Positions 1-9,443 of a stretch of DNA of 64,000 nt are shown here, piece by piece; position 1 is the first letter of the stretch, and every line of letters begins with the position of its first letter. The notes beneath the pieces are model-generated. The model was not told where the DNA came from. It worked only from the letters and a program-made list of their open reading frames with translations, and did no database searches. This DNA is from Gillisella vitis. Its GTDB lineage: Bacteria; Pseudomonadota; Alphaproteobacteria; Rhizobiales; Rhizobiaceae. A program made the translations under genes and the position numbers. Location of the stretch: contig NZ_CP056047.1 in assembly GCF_021559775.1 (NCBI RefSeq), positions 1,984,001 to 2,048,000 on the forward strand, written 5' to 3'.

Positions 1-2118
1 GTCGAGGGCATGCCGTGGCTCGGCACGTTCCACTCCATCGGCGTCAAGCTTTTGCGCCGCCATGCCGAACTGGTCGGCCTGACCTCGGATTTCACCATTC
101 TCGATACAGATGACGTGGTGCGGCTAATCAAGCAGATCATCCAGGCCGAAGGGTTGGACGACAAGCGCTGGCCCGCCAAGATGTTTGCGGGAATGATCGA
201 CGGCTGGAAAAACAAGGGCCTCGACCCGGCGCAGATCCCCGAGGGCGACGCCCGTGCCTTTGGCAATGGCAAGGGCCGCGAGCTTTACGCCGCCTACCAG
301 GCCCGGCTGAAAAGCCTGAATGCCTGCGATTTCGGCGATCTTCTGCTGCACCCGATCCGCATGTTCCGCGCCAATCCGGATGTGCTGAAGGACTATCACC
401 AGCGCTTCCGCTATATTCTGGTGGATGAGTATCAGGACACCAACACGGCGCAATATATGTGGTTGCGGCTGTTGGCCCAGCGGCCAAGCACCAAAGCCGC
501 TGACGGCAAGGTCACAAACGGCACAGTGAATATTTGCTGCGTCGGCGATGATGACCAGTCGATCTATGGCTGGCGTGGCGCCGAAGTGGACAACATCCTG
601 CGCTTCGAGAAGGATTTTCCGGGCGCAAAAGTCATCAAGCTGGAGCGGAATTACCGCTCGACGGAGCATATTCTCGGCGCTGCCGGTTTTCTGATTGCCC
701 ATAACGAGGGGCGTCTGGGTAAGACGCTGTTTACCGACCGGGTCGATCCGAACGACGAAAAAGTCGTGGTGCATGCCGCCTGGGATTCGGAAGAGGAAGC
801 CCGTGCGGTTGGCGAGGAAATCGAGCAGCTGCAACGCAACCAGCATAAGCTCAACGACATGGCCATTCTGGTGCGCGCCTCCTTCCAGATGCGCGAGTTT
901 GAAGACCGGTTTGTGACGCTTGGGCTGAACTATCGGGTCATCGGCGGTCCGCGCTTTTACGAGCGGTTGGAAATCCGCGATGCCATGGCCTATTTCCGTA
1001 TGGTCTGCCAGCCCGCTGACGACCTGGCCTTTGAGCGGATCGTCAACACGCCAAAGCGCGGTCTGGGCGACACCACGGTGCGCACCCTGCATGACTATGC
1101 CCGCAAACGAGATATTCCGATGCTGGCGGCGGCGTCTGACATCATCGAGACCGATGAGCTGAAGCCGAAGGCGCGCAAGGCGCTGTTTGACGTGGTGACG
1201 GATTTCCGCCGCTGGCAGGATCTGCTGGAAAACACGCCGCATACCGAACTGGCCGAGCAGATCCTTGATGAGAGCGGCTATACGGCCATGTGGCAGAACG
1301 ACAAATCGGCAGAAGCGCCGGGGCGGCTGGAAAACCTGAAGGAACTGATCCGCTCGATGGAAGCCTTCGAGAGCATGCGCAGCTTCATGGAGCATGTCTC
1401 GCTGGTGATGGATGCCGAGACTAACGAAAATCTCGACGCCGTATCGATCATGACGCTGCATTCCGCCAAGGGGCTGGAATTCGAAACGGTGTTCCTGCCC
1501 GGCTGGGAAGAAGGCCTGTTTCCGCATCAGCGCGCGCTGGACGAAGGCGGACGCGCCGCGCTGGAGGAAGAACGGCGGCTGGCCTATGTCGGCCTGACGC
1601 GGGCCAAGCGCCGCTGCCACCTGTGGTTCGTTTCCAACCGGCGCATCCATGGCCTGTGGCAATCGACCATGCCGTCGCGCTTCCTGGATGAACTGCCGCC
1701 CGCCCATGTGGAAGTGGCGGAAGTGGAAACCAGCTATGGCGGCTATGGACGCGGCGGCTATGGCCAATCCCGCTTCGACAAGCAGGAGCCTTTCACCAAT
1801 TCCTACTCCACCCCCGGCTGGAAGCGCGCCCAGGCCAACAAAACCGACGCCACCCGCGAAAACTGGGGCAGCCGCTCCGGCCACGCGGTGGAACGCATCG
1901 GCTACGGCGAAAGCGGCCCCCGCGGCCAAACCATCGACGGCCAGTTGGTCGCCAAATCCACCAGCAATGAACCGTCAAAGTTCTCCGTCGGCGACCGGGT
2001 TTTTCATATCAAATTCGGCAACGGCAATGTGTCTGTCGTTGAGGGAAACAAGCTGACGATCGATTTTGATCGGGCGGGGCAAAAGCGGGTGCTGGACGGG
2101 TTTGTGGAGCGGGCTTGA
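1..2118 (+). CDS. uvrD: UvrD/PcrA-family superfamily 1 DNA helicase (5' end outside window)
   Basis: ATP-dependent 3'-5' DNA helicase acting in nucleotide excision repair, mismatch repair and clearing of recombination intermediates. The reading frame is open from base 1, so the start and the Walker A motif lie upstream; 705 codons are visible. Motifs seen in order: GTFHSIGVKLLRRH near the edge, DEYQDTN (motif II) near visible residue 140, VGDDDQSIYGWRGA (III), LERNYRST (IV), TLHSAKGLEFETVFLPGWEEG (V, cut here at TLHSAKGLEFETVFLPGWEE), and EERRLAYVGLTRAK (VI). A Gly/Tyr-rich linker (GGYGRGGYG) is followed by a Tudor-like C-terminal domain beginning FSVGDRVFHIKFGNG, which in PcrA/UvrD contacts RNA polymerase. 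The next gene starts 3 bases after the stop, so they may be co-transcribed. Confidence 0.93.
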   Translation, partial: VEGMPWLGTFHSIGVKLLRRHAELVGLTSDFTILDTDDVVRLIKQIIQAEGLDDKRWPAKMFAGMIDGWKNKGLDPAQIPEGDARAFGNGKGRELYAAYQARLKSLNACDFGDLLLHPIRMFRANPDVLKDYHQRFRYILVDEYQDTNTAQYMWLRLLAQRPSTKAADGKVTNGTVNICCVGDDDQSIYGWRGAEVDNILRFEKDFPGAKVIKLERNYRSTEHILGAAGFLIAHNEGRLGKTLFTDRVDPNDEKVVVHAAWDSEEEARAVGEEIEQLQRNQHKLNDMAILVRASFQMREFEDRFVTLGLNYRVIGGPRFYERLEIRDAMAYFRMVCQPADDLAFERIVNTPKRGLGDTTVRTLHDYARKRDIPMLAAASDIIETDELKPKARKALFDVVTDFRRWQDLLENTPHTELAEQILDESGYTAMWQNDKSAEAPGRLENLKELIRSMEAFESMRSFMEHVSLVMDAETNENLDAVSIMTLHSAKGLEFETVFLPGWEEGLFPHQRALDEGGRAALEEERRLAYVGLTRAKRRCHLWFVSNRRIHGLWQSTMPSRFLDELPPAHVEVAEVETSYGGYGRGGYGQSRFDKQEPFTNSYSTPGWKRAQANKTDATRENWGSRSGHAVERIGYGESGPRGQTIDGQLVAKSTSNEPSKFSVGDRVFHIKFGNGNVSVVEGNKLTIDFDRAGQKRVLDGFVERA

Positions 2119-2121
2119 GCC

Positions 2122-2874
2122 ATGAAGCATGCTGCTGTTACGGATACCGGTGCGCGGATCGGCTATGTCGAACTGGCAGGACGAGAGCCGGTGCGGCTCT
2201 TCATCCATGGCCTTGGAAGCTCCTCGCTCGCCTATTTCACGGCAATCGCAGCAGATCCGTTGCTCGTCGGCCAAAGAAGCCTGCTCATCGATCTGCTCGG
2301 CTTCGGCATCAGCGACCGGCCCCAAGATTACGACTATACCATTGATCGTCAGGCACAAAGTCTGGCACGGTTGCTCGATGACCTTGGCTTGTCGAACGTT
2401 GACGTCGTCGCCCACAGCATGGGCGGCTCGATTGCCGTTGCGCTCGCGTCGTTAAGGCCGGATCTTATCGGTTCTCTGGTTCTATGCGAGCCAAGCCTGA
2501 AGCCCACTCCCCGGCTCCGTGTCGAGGCTTATACCGAACGCGCCTTTATCGAACAGGGCTTCGCCATTGTTTTGACCTCCGTTGGCGATGTATGGCCAGC
2601 AACGATGCGGAACGCCGACCCGGTTGCCATGTATCGCAGCGAGCATTCGCTTGGAAAGAACATGCCGGACGATCTTTGCGAGCGGCTGCTTGGGCTGACC
2701 ATGCCACGGCTGATTATCGTCGGCGCCAAAACACCCAATCCGCATTGCCAGGACCAAATCCGCGCCGCCAGCCTGCCGGTCGTTACAATTCCAGAGGCTG
2801 GCCATAATATGATGCTCGACAATCACGCAGCCTTCGTTGCCGCCTTGCGCGATTTCTTTTTGAAGACAAGCTAA
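2122..2874 (+). CDS. alpha/beta hydrolase
   Basis: A 250-residue alpha/beta-fold hydrolase with no signal peptide, so probably cytoplasmic. The oxyanion-hole region FIHGLGSSSLAYF lies near residue 30, the nucleophile elbow is AHSMGGS (Ser near residue 96), and the catalytic His sits in PEAGHNMML near residue 230. Length and motif order fit small esterases or C-C hydrolases; the substrate cannot be read from sequence. The ATG lies 3 bases after the uvrD-like stop codon, implying co-transcription or translational coupling, although no functional link to DNA repair is evident. Confidence 0.85.
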   Translation: MKHAAVTDTGARIGYVELAGREPVRLFIHGLGSSSLAYFTAIAADPLLVGQRSLLIDLLGFGISDRPQDYDYTIDRQAQSLARLLDDLGLSNVDVVAHSMGGSIAVALASLRPDLIGSLVLCEPSLKPTPRLRVEAYTERAFIEQGFAIVLTSVGDVWPATMRNADPVAMYRSEHSLGKNMPDDLCERLLGLTMPRLIIVGAKTPNPHCQDQIRAASLPVVTIPEAGHNMMLDNHAAFVAALRDFFLKTS

Positions 2875-3048
2875 GCGATCCAGTGTGCGGCAAAGCATCT
2901 GATTGGCTTTTCATTGCCTTTGGACTGATCGAGCTTACGACCCGTGATGTCGATTTTTCTTGAACCAACAGTTAGAATTTTTGGACTGGACGTAATCTCT
3001 ATCAACCCATGGCAGGCATCAACTTAAAATCCCGCCATCAGTGTAAGC

Positions 3049-3330
3049 TTAGCCCAGCGCTTCTTCATTCCGATGCAGCCACATCAGTTCCATTTGCACG
3101 GCGTCCTGGAAATTCATGATCTCGCCGCGCATGACGTCTTCGGGGCAGCCGAGGTCGAGGAGTTCGGCACCGAGCTGGCGGCAGGTGGCGCGCCAGTAGA
3201 TGGTGGCGTCGTTGCCTTGCAGGCGGTCCAGTGTCACGGCGGCACCGCGCACCATGTCACGGCGGCTGGCCAGCGGGAAGAAGGCCAGCGTCGAGGCGAC
3301 GGGCTCAAGCTTGGCGGCAGTGTTGGGCAT
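3049..3330 (-). CDS. DUF6074 family small protein
   Basis: A 93-residue protein of unknown function. The pattern YWRATCRQLGAELLDLG followed by EDVMRGEIMNFQDAVQMEL matches short rhizobial proteins grouped as DUF6074, recognised from memory. An upstream in-frame ATG at 3339 exists, but AAGG directly abuts it; the ATG at 3330 is about 9 bases from that AAGG and is preferred. No signal peptide or membrane segment. It stands alone, convergent with the hydrolase gene. DUF6074 genes occur in many copies per rhizobial genome, often near mobile DNA. Confidence 0.7.
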   Translation of the reverse strand: MPNTAAKLEPVASTLAFFPLASRRDMVRGAAVTLDRLQGNDATIYWRATCRQLGAELLDLGCPEDVMRGEIMNFQDAVQMELMWLHRNEEALG

Positions 3331-3428
3331 ACGAACCATCCTTTATACTGATGATTCGTTTTACGGCTTCATGGTTAAGGTTTGGTTGCCGTAGCGGAAG
3401 GACATTTGAATCAATTGTTTCAAAAGAA

Positions 3429-3458
3429 GACCCTTCCCGGTCAAAACCGGAAGGGGTC
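3429..3458. terminator. hairpin, possible terminator
   Basis: GACCCTTCC pairs with GGAAGGGGTC, and an inner GGT pairs with ACC around an A-rich loop. It lies between the DUF6074 gene promoter side and the repeat element at 3494-3677. There is no T-run, so the function is uncertain. Confidence 0.3.
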
Positions 3459-3493
3459 CGCTTTCCTCGTATCTGGTAATGGTCAGTGCGTAC

Positions 3494-3677
3494 CGCCCCT
3501 CACCCCGCTTCCGCTTCGCTCAGCGGACTGACCGGGGCAGAGCCACGGGTCTCTGCCCGTCCTTCGGACCCCCGCTGGGGAGAGGAGGCAACAAGCGTTG
3601 CGGCTCCTGCCCTCTTCTCCCCCTTCTTTTTCTGAGGATTGGGGGGAGAAGGTGCCGGCAGGCGGATGAGGGGGGCG
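3494..3677. repeat. palindrome-ended intergenic repeat element (RIME-like)
   Basis: About 184 bp that begins CGCCCCTCACCCC and ends with the near-inverse GGATGAGGGGGGCG. Internal inverted segments include GGGGCAGAG against CTCTGCCC, and CCCGCTGGGGAGAGG. The sequence is GC-rich and non-coding despite short chance ORFs on both strands. The architecture (C-run end, internal CTCCCC hairpins, G-run end) resembles the element found inside murD at 55487-55643. It occupies most of the 400-base gap downstream of gcd. Confidence 0.6.
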
Positions 3678-3746
3678 AAGCCTGGCACTCAATAAGCCCC
3701 CCTGAACTCATTTGAACTCAAGGGATTATGTTGTAACTTCCATGAC

Positions 3747-6080
3747 TTACGGCAGCGTATAGGCGATCACATAATCCCCCGGCTTGGTACCAACAGAACC
3801 ATGACCGCCCGCGACCATCACAACATATTGCTTGCCATTCAGCTCATAGCTCATCGGCGTCGCCTGGCCGCCAGCCGGAAGCCGGCCTTCCCAAAGAACC
3901 TTGCCGGTGGCGAGGTCATAGGCGCGCAGATAATTATCGACGGCAGCACCGAGGAAAGCGACGCCGCCCTTGGTAATCATCGGCCCGCCGATGCCGGGTA
4001 CGCCAACCTTGAAGGGCAGCGGCAGCGGCGTCATATCATGCACGGTGCCATTGCGATGCTGATAGGCGATCTTGCCGGTCTTCAGATCAACAGCGGCAAC
4101 TGTACCCCATGGCGGTGCCTGGCAGGGAATGCCGATGGGCGACAGGAACGGCCCCATTTTCACGGCATAGGGCGCGCCATCATTGCGGTTCAGCCCCTGT
4201 TCCGAGCCTTTTTCGTCCTGCCCCTTGGCCGGAACCTGATCACGCGGCACAAGCTGTGAGGTGAAGGCCAGATAGGTCGGCATGCCGAACATCACCTGTT
4301 TTTCCGGATCGACAGCCACCGAACCCCAGTTAAACGTGCCGAAATTGCCGGGATAGATGATCGAGCCCTGCAACGATGGCGGGGTATATTGGCCGTCATA
4401 GCGCAACTGATGGAACTTGATGCGGCAGGCCAACTGATCAAGCAGCGTTACGCCCCACATATTGCGCTCTTCCAGCTTCGGTGGGCGGAAGCTTAAGGCC
4501 GAAATCGGCTGGGTTGGCGAGGCATGGTCTTCCGGGATGGTGCCGCCGGGGGCCGGAAGCTCCTTGATCGGAATGATCGGCTGGCCAGTGCGCCGGTCCA
4601 GCACATAGACATCGCCCTGCTTGGTGGAGGCAACCAGCGCCGGAACAGTGGTGCCACCGCTGTTGATATCGAGCAGCACGGGCTGGGCGGGAACATCCAT
4701 GTCCCAGAGATCGTGATGGACGAATTGCTGCACCCAGCGATCGGCACCGGTGTTGAGATCGAGCGCCACGACCGAGGAAGAATATTTTTCCACATTGGCG
4801 CTGCGGTTCATGCCCAACTGGTCCGGCACCTGATTGCCGAGCGGGATATAAACAAGGCCCAACTGTTCATCGACCGAGAATACCGACCAGCTGTTTGGCG
4901 AATTGGCGGTGTATGTCTGGCCTTGCGGAAGCGGTTGGGTCTGGCCCGGATTGCCGCTGTCCCAGTTCCACACCAGCGCGCCGGTCTGGACGTCGAAGGC
5001 GCGGATCACGCCGGATTGCTCTTTGGTGGAATAATTGTCGTTGACCGCCCCACCAATGATGATCTTGCCAGCGGCAATCACCGGCGGCGAGGTGGAATAA
5101 TAATAGCCAGCCGGATTGTAGGGCATGCCCTGTTCCAGATGCAGCACGCCCTTGTCGGCAAAGCTTTCGCAGATCTTGCCATTGGCGGCATCGAGCGCGA
5201 TCAGTCGTGCATCCGAGGTCGGCAGATAGACGCGAGTGGCGCAGGGCGCACCTGATGTGGCGGCAGGATCGGCATAATAGGTGACACCACGGCAGGTCTG
5301 GTGCTGGCGGTCCGGGTTCAGTCCGACATTGGGATCATATTTCCATTTCTGCTTGCCGGTCGCCGCGTCCACAGCGATAGCCCAATTGTGCGGGGTGCAG
5401 AGATAAAGCGTATCGCCCACTTTCAGCGGCGTTACCTGATAGGTTGTTTCGCCTACATCGCCGGGCTGCTTCACATCGCCGGTCTGGTAAGTCCAGGCAG
5501 TCTTCAGCGTCTTGACATTGTCGGTGGTGATCTGGCTGAGCGGCGAATAGCGCTGACCGTAGGGCGTGCGGCCATATTGATGCCATTCGCCATCGGCCAT
5601 GTCGCCGCCATAGGACGGTGTGGCGCTGGCCACATCCATCGGCAACGTGCCGGGCTTGTCATAGGGGTCCTGCGTCATCGAATAGCCCGCGACAACAAGC
5701 GCGACCAGCACCGGCAGGGCCACTGGCCAGGCGCTGGCGGCAATACCGCCTTCGCGGCGATGCAGCGGTCCCAGCCTGCGGCGGATGGCAGGCAGAAGCA
5801 GCACGAAGCCAAGTACGATGACCAGCCCGCCGCGCGTTCCAAGCTGCCACCAGTCAAAGCCGACCTCCCAGATCGCCCAGCCCAGGCAGCCGAGAATGAA
5901 CAGCCCGTAGATCCACAGCGCCGACGCCTTGCGCATCACCAGAAGAAGGGCCACGAGGATGAAGGCGAGACCGGCGATGAGGTAAAACGGGCTACCGCCG
6001 AGCGACAGGAGATAGCCGCCCCCGCCGCCGAGCGCGAGCCCGATGACGGCGAAGACGACCGCTGTAACGATGAGGATCAT
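3747..6080 (-). CDS. gcd: membrane-bound PQQ-dependent glucose (quinate/shikimate) dehydrogenase
   Basis: Oxidises aldoses (glucose to gluconolactone) or quinate/shikimate on the periplasmic face and passes electrons to ubiquinone. The 777 residues compare with about 796 in E. coli Gcd. Five hydrophobic helices fill residues 1-135, followed by a PQQ beta-propeller starting near WHQYGRTPYGQRYSPL. WDMDVPAQPVLLDI, near residue 460, holds the expected catalytic Asp, and late propeller repeats (GTVAAVDLKTGKIAYQH) are visible. The ATG at 6080 is preferred over one at 6098 because it starts directly at the first membrane helix. No pqq biosynthesis gene is in the window, so cofactor supply must come from elsewhere. 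Glucose versus quinate specificity is not resolved. Confidence 0.9.
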   Translation of the reverse strand: MILIVTAVVFAVIGLALGGGGGYLLSLGGSPFYLIAGLAFILVALLLVMRKASALWIYGLFILGCLGWAIWEVGFDWWQLGTRGGLVIVLGFVLLLPAIRRRLGPLHRREGGIAASAWPVALPVLVALVVAGYSMTQDPYDKPGTLPMDVASATPSYGGDMADGEWHQYGRTPYGQRYSPLSQITTDNVKTLKTAWTYQTGDVKQPGDVGETTYQVTPLKVGDTLYLCTPHNWAIAVDAATGKQKWKYDPNVGLNPDRQHQTCRGVTYYADPAATSGAPCATRVYLPTSDARLIALDAANGKICESFADKGVLHLEQGMPYNPAGYYYSTSPPVIAAGKIIIGGAVNDNYSTKEQSGVIRAFDVQTGALVWNWDSGNPGQTQPLPQGQTYTANSPNSWSVFSVDEQLGLVYIPLGNQVPDQLGMNRSANVEKYSSSVVALDLNTGADRWVQQFVHHDLWDMDVPAQPVLLDINSGGTTVPALVASTKQGDVYVLDRRTGQPIIPIKELPAPGGTIPEDHASPTQPISALSFRPPKLEERNMWGVTLLDQLACRIKFHQLRYDGQYTPPSLQGSIIYPGNFGTFNWGSVAVDPEKQVMFGMPTYLAFTSQLVPRDQVPAKGQDEKGSEQGLNRNDGAPYAVKMGPFLSPIGIPCQAPPWGTVAAVDLKTGKIAYQHRNGTVHDMTPLPLPFKVGVPGIGGPMITKGGVAFLGAAVDNYLRAYDLATGKVLWEGRLPAGGQATPMSYELNGKQYVVMVAGGHGSVGTKPGDYVIAYTLP

Positions 6081-6282
6081 GGGACAAATCCGATGCATGT
6101 TGAAAATAAGCGGGGGTGCGTCAAAAATTTACGCATAGGTGAACTGCAAACGCGGGAGCGACCGTTAGGTTCCTACCGATCTTACCGGCAAATCAAATTT
6201 TGAGACCAAATACTCTTACCCATACCCTTGCGCGCATCGATCGGCCTTGCCATGGTCTGGCGCAAAATCAGCAGGAGGGATC

Positions 6283-6909
6283 ATGACCAAGGCGCTGCTT
6301 CTCATCGATATCCAAAACGGCTTTTGCCCGGGCGGCAATCTGCCGGTGGCAGAGGGCGATCAGATCGTTCCCATCGCCAATGCCCTGATGGCCAGCGGGT
6401 CCTATGACCTGATCGTCGCCTCGCAGGACTGGCATCCAGCCAATCACAGCAGCTTCGCCTCCCAGCATCCCGGTGCCAAGGTTTTTGAACTGGGCGAGCT
6501 TTCCGGCAAGCCGCAGATGATGTGGCCGGACCATTGTGTGCAGGGGACCGTGGATGCCGCGTTTCACCCCGGCCTCGACCTCTCCCGGATCGATCATGTC
6601 CAGAAAAAAGGCCTGAACCCCTTGGTGGACAGCTATTCGGCCTTCCGCGACAACGATCAAACGGCCCTGACCGGCCTTAGCACCTGGCTGATCGACAAGG
6701 GCGTCACCGAACTGGATGTCATGGGCCTTGCCACCGATTACTGCGTCAAGTTTTCCGTGCTGGATGCGCTGGACATGCTGCCGGGCGTGACCGTGCGCTT
6801 GATTATCGATGGCAGCCGGGGCATTGATCCGCAAACGGTGGAGGCAGCGATTGCCGATATGCAGGCCCATGGCGCACGGTTGATCACCAGCGCGGATGTC
6901 CTCGTCTAA
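6283..6909 (+). CDS. pncA: nicotinamidase (nicotinamide deamidase)
   Basis: Converts nicotinamide to nicotinate and ammonia in NAD salvage; it also activates pyrazinamide in other bacteria. The protein is 208 residues, close to E. coli PncA. Visible features are [10 protein letters not shown] with catalytic Asp9, the metal site DWHPANH (Asp49, His51) with WPDHC (His84), Lys109 in QKKG, and nucleophile Cys154 in [10 protein letters not shown]. The start at 6283 follows GCAGGAGGGATC, an excellent ribosome site; a TTG at 6247 has none. It leads a tight pncA-panC-panB operon (44-base gap to panC). Confidence 0.93.
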   Translation: MTKALLLIDIQNGFCPGGNLPVAEGDQIVPIANALMASGSYDLIVASQDWHPANHSSFASQHPGAKVFELGELSGKPQMMWPDHCVQGTVDAAFHPGLDLSRIDHVQKKGLNPLVDSYSAFRDNDQTALTGLSTWLIDKGVTELDVMGLATDYCVKFSVLDALDMLPGVTVRLIIDGSRGIDPQTVEAAIADMQAHGARLITSADVLV

Positions 6910-6953
6910 AAAACATCAGCCGCTGCAAAAAGAATGGGTTCGGGAGGGCCGCC

Positions 6954-7823
6954 ATGGAGACCATCAACACGATTGCAGCCCTGCGCCACAGGCTCGATGC
7001 CTGCCGCAAGGCTGGAAAATCCATCGGTTTCGTGCCGACCATGGGTTATCTGCATAAGGGGCACCTGACGCTGGTCGAACAGGCCAAGGCCGAAAATGCC
7101 GTGACCGTTGTGTCGATCTTCGTCAACCCGCTGCAATTTGGCAAGGGCGAGGATCTGGAGAAATATCCCCGCGATCTTGAGCGCGACAGTGAGATGCTGG
7201 AGGCGGCAGGCGTCGATTTCCTGTTCGCGCCTGGCGTGGCCGACATGTATCCGCGTCCGATGGAGACCGTTGTTGATCTGCCGGGGCTGGGCGGCGAGCT
7301 GGAGGGCAAGGCCAGGCCCGGCCATTTTGCTGGGGTGGCAACCGTCGTCACCAAGCTGTTCAACATCGTCCAGCCGGATGCCGCCTATTTTGGCGAGAAG
7401 GATTATCAGCAGGTGGCGATCATCCGCCGCATGGTGGACGATCTCGCCATGCCGGTGCGTGTCGTGCCGGTGGCAACCGTGCGCGAGGCCGATGGGCTGG
7501 CCTGCTCATCGCGCAACGTCTACCTGACCGAGGAACAGCGCACCGCCGCCATCATCGTGCCAAAGGCGCTGGAGGAAGCGGAACGACTCTACCACGCCGG
7601 TATGCGCGATACGGCGGAGATGGAAGCAGCCCTTGCCGCCTTCATTGCCCGGGAGCCGTTGGCAAAGCCCGACGTGGTCGCCGTGCGTCACCCCGATACG
7701 CTGGCTACCCTGCCCCATCTGGACCAGCCGTTTCTGGTGCTGCTTTACGTAGAGATCGGCACGACCAAGCTGCTGGATAACCGGGTCATCACCATCAAAA
7801 GCAAGAAGGAAGCCGCCGAGTGA
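6954..7823 (+). CDS. panC: pantoate-beta-alanine ligase (pantothenate synthetase)
   Basis: Joins pantoate and beta-alanine using ATP to give pantothenate, the last step before coenzyme A synthesis. The 289 residues match the family length. The nucleotidyl-transferase signature [14 protein letters not shown] is near residue 28, FVNPLQFG and YPRDLERD bind ATP and pantoate, and GEKDYQQ and CSSRNVYL follow. The start is set by GGGAGGGCCGCC directly before ATG. It overlaps panB by 4 bases, consistent with coupled translation. Confidence 0.96.
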   Translation: METINTIAALRHRLDACRKAGKSIGFVPTMGYLHKGHLTLVEQAKAENAVTVVSIFVNPLQFGKGEDLEKYPRDLERDSEMLEAAGVDFLFAPGVADMYPRPMETVVDLPGLGGELEGKARPGHFAGVATVVTKLFNIVQPDAAYFGEKDYQQVAIIRRMVDDLAMPVRVVPVATVREADGLACSSRNVYLTEEQRTAAIIVPKALEEAERLYHAGMRDTAEMEAALAAFIAREPLAKPDVVAVRHPDTLATLPHLDQPFLVLLYVEIGTTKLLDNRVITIKSKKEAAE

Positions 7824-8644
7824 GCGCCCCGCCCCGCCAGAAACGCCTGACGCCCACCACCATTGCCGCGCTGAAGCATCAGCGCCCGATTGTCTCCCTC
7901 ACCGCCTATACCACGCCGATGGCGCGGCTGATGGATGCGCATTGCGATCTGCTGCTGGTCGGCGACAGCCTTGGCATGGTGCTGTACGGGCTGGACACCA
8001 CGGTCGGCGTCACCCTGGAGATGATGATTGCCCATGGGCAAGCCGTGTTACGTGGAGTCAATCACGCCTGCGTCATCGTCGATATGCCGTTCGGTTCCTA
8101 TCAGGAATCAAAAGAACAGGCCTTCCGCAATGCGGCACGGATTATGAAGGAAACCGGCTGCGATGGCATCAAGCTGGAAGGCGGCACGGAAATGGCCGAG
8201 ACCGTCGCCTTTCTGGTGGAACGCGGCATTCCCGTGCTGGGCCATGTCGGGCTGATGCCACAGCAGGTCAACACATCAGGCGGCTACCGCTCCAAAGGCC
8301 ATGATGAAGCGGAAGCCGACAAGATCCGGGCCGACGCCACCGCCATAGCCAAGGCAGGCGCTTTTGCGCTGGTCATCGAAGGCACCGTGGAGCCTTTGGC
8401 GCGGGACATAACCCAGACCCTTGCCATCCCCACCATCGGCATCGGCGCCTCGCCTGCCTGCGATGGCCAGATCCTGGTCTCAGACGACATGCTGGGCCTG
8501 TTCAACGATTTCAAACCGCGCTTCGTCAAGCATTATGCCGAGCTGGCCGGGGTGATTTCAAAGGCCGTTGAAGACTATGCGACCGAGGTCAAGGCACGGC
8601 AATTTCCCGGGCCGGAGCATACATTCCAGCCGCGTAAATCGTAA
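7820..8644 (+). CDS. panB: 3-methyl-2-oxobutanoate hydroxymethyltransferase
   Basis: Transfers a hydroxymethyl group from 5,10-methylene-THF to ketoisovalerate, forming ketopantoate. The 274-residue TIM barrel shows metal ligands at Asp49 (VGDSLG), Asp88 (VDMPFGSY) and Glu120 (IKLEGG), and the catalytic Glu187 in IEGTVEP. The GTG start lies within the panC stop (GTGA overlap), so translation is coupled. panE, for the intermediate reduction, is not in the window. Confidence 0.96.
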   Translation: MSAPPRQKRLTPTTIAALKHQRPIVSLTAYTTPMARLMDAHCDLLLVGDSLGMVLYGLDTTVGVTLEMMIAHGQAVLRGVNHACVIVDMPFGSYQESKEQAFRNAARIMKETGCDGIKLEGGTEMAETVAFLVERGIPVLGHVGLMPQQVNTSGGYRSKGHDEAEADKIRADATAIAKAGAFALVIEGTVEPLARDITQTLAIPTIGIGASPACDGQILVSDDMLGLFNDFKPRFVKHYAELAGVISKAVEDYATEVKARQFPGPEHTFQPRKS

Positions 8645-8658
8645 CCACTAAAGAGACG

Positions 8659-8695
8659 GTAGCGCCTCCCGCCTTCATCCGGCGCGAGGCGCTAC
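8659..8695. terminator. bidirectional hairpin between panB and the TauE gene
   Basis: GTAGCGCCTC pairs perfectly with GAGGCGCTAC around a GC-rich 17-base centre. It lies 15 bases after the panB stop and 3 bases from the convergent TauE stop. There is no clear T-run on either side. Confidence 0.5.
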
Positions 8696-8697
8696 GG

Positions 8698-9432
8698 CTA
8701 TTTGATGATGACAAGCAGCCCCGCGGCAATCAGCAATATGCAAAACGACAGAACCAGAGTGCGTTCATCAACCTTGTGGGCCAAATGAACGCCTGCTGGC
8801 ACGCCTAAAAGCCCGCCGATAGCCAGCATAAGGCCGAGGGTCCAATCGACATGGCCATAATAGCCGTATTGCATCAGGCTGATGCTGCATCCCGGCAGTG
8901 CCAGCGCCAACCCCAGGCCTTGCGCGCGAACCTGGGAATGTCCGTAGAACATCACCAACAAGGGAACGGCCAGCATGGCGCCCCCCACCCCGAACAGGCC
9001 GAGCGATATGCCGCCAATCGCCCCCGGTAGAAAAGCCCACCGGTAATCAAGGCCATGTGAGACGAATTTTATGTTTCTCGTGATGGCGACAAACGCCGCA
9101 AGCAACATCAAAAACACGCCATACCAGAGCTTCAATGTCTCGCTCGACAGCGATAAGGCCCAGAGAGAGCTGATCGCCGACGTGACGCTGCCACTGACGG
9201 CCAGCACAAGGGCCGTCTTGAGATCGAAGCTGCCCTTGTTGCGGTATTTCACCAGGGCATAGAGAACATTGGTGACAACCATGACCAAAGCTGTCCCTTG
9301 GGCCAGCTTCTGGTCATAGGCCGCAAACAAAACCAGAAGCGGGATTGCAAATGTCCCGCCTCCGGTTCCCAGGAAGCCTCCGGCTGTTCCCAGAAGCGCG
9401 CCGAAGGGAACGCCTATAACACTCATCAACAT
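8698..9432 (-). CDS. TauE/SafE-family sulfite/anion exporter
   Basis: Predicted inner-membrane transporter of the TauE/SafE family (formerly DUF81), which exports sulfite, sulfoacetate or related anions. The 244 residues hold about eight hydrophobic helices and two glycine-rich repeats, GTAGGFLGTGGGTF near residue 20 and GLFGVGGAMLAVPLL near residue 145, typical of the duplicated fold. The start at 9432 has AGGATTAAACACG upstream and lies 11 bases after the nadB stop; a longer frame to 9537 would run inside nadB. The pair is almost certainly one transcript. The substrate is unknown. Confidence 0.85.
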   Translation of the reverse strand: MLMSVIGVPFGALLGTAGGFLGTGGGTFAIPLLVLFAAYDQKLAQGTALVMVVTNVLYALVKYRNKGSFDLKTALVLAVSGSVTSAISSLWALSLSSETLKLWYGVFLMLLAAFVAITRNIKFVSHGLDYRWAFLPGAIGGISLGLFGVGGAMLAVPLLVMFYGHSQVRAQGLGLALALPGCSISLMQYGYYGHVDWTLGLMLAIGGLLGVPAGVHLAHKVDERTLVLSFCILLIAAGLLVIIK

Positions 9433-9443
9433 CGTGTTTAATC

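Noticed and set aside
124..1929. 601-codon open frame on the minus strand
   Set aside because: It lies wholly antisense to the helicase gene, whose motifs are complete; long antisense frames are common in GC-rich DNA and this one shows no motif.
5301..6203. 300-codon plus-strand frame opposite gcd
   Set aside because: Antisense to the membrane helices and propeller of the dehydrogenase; no domain or ribosome site.
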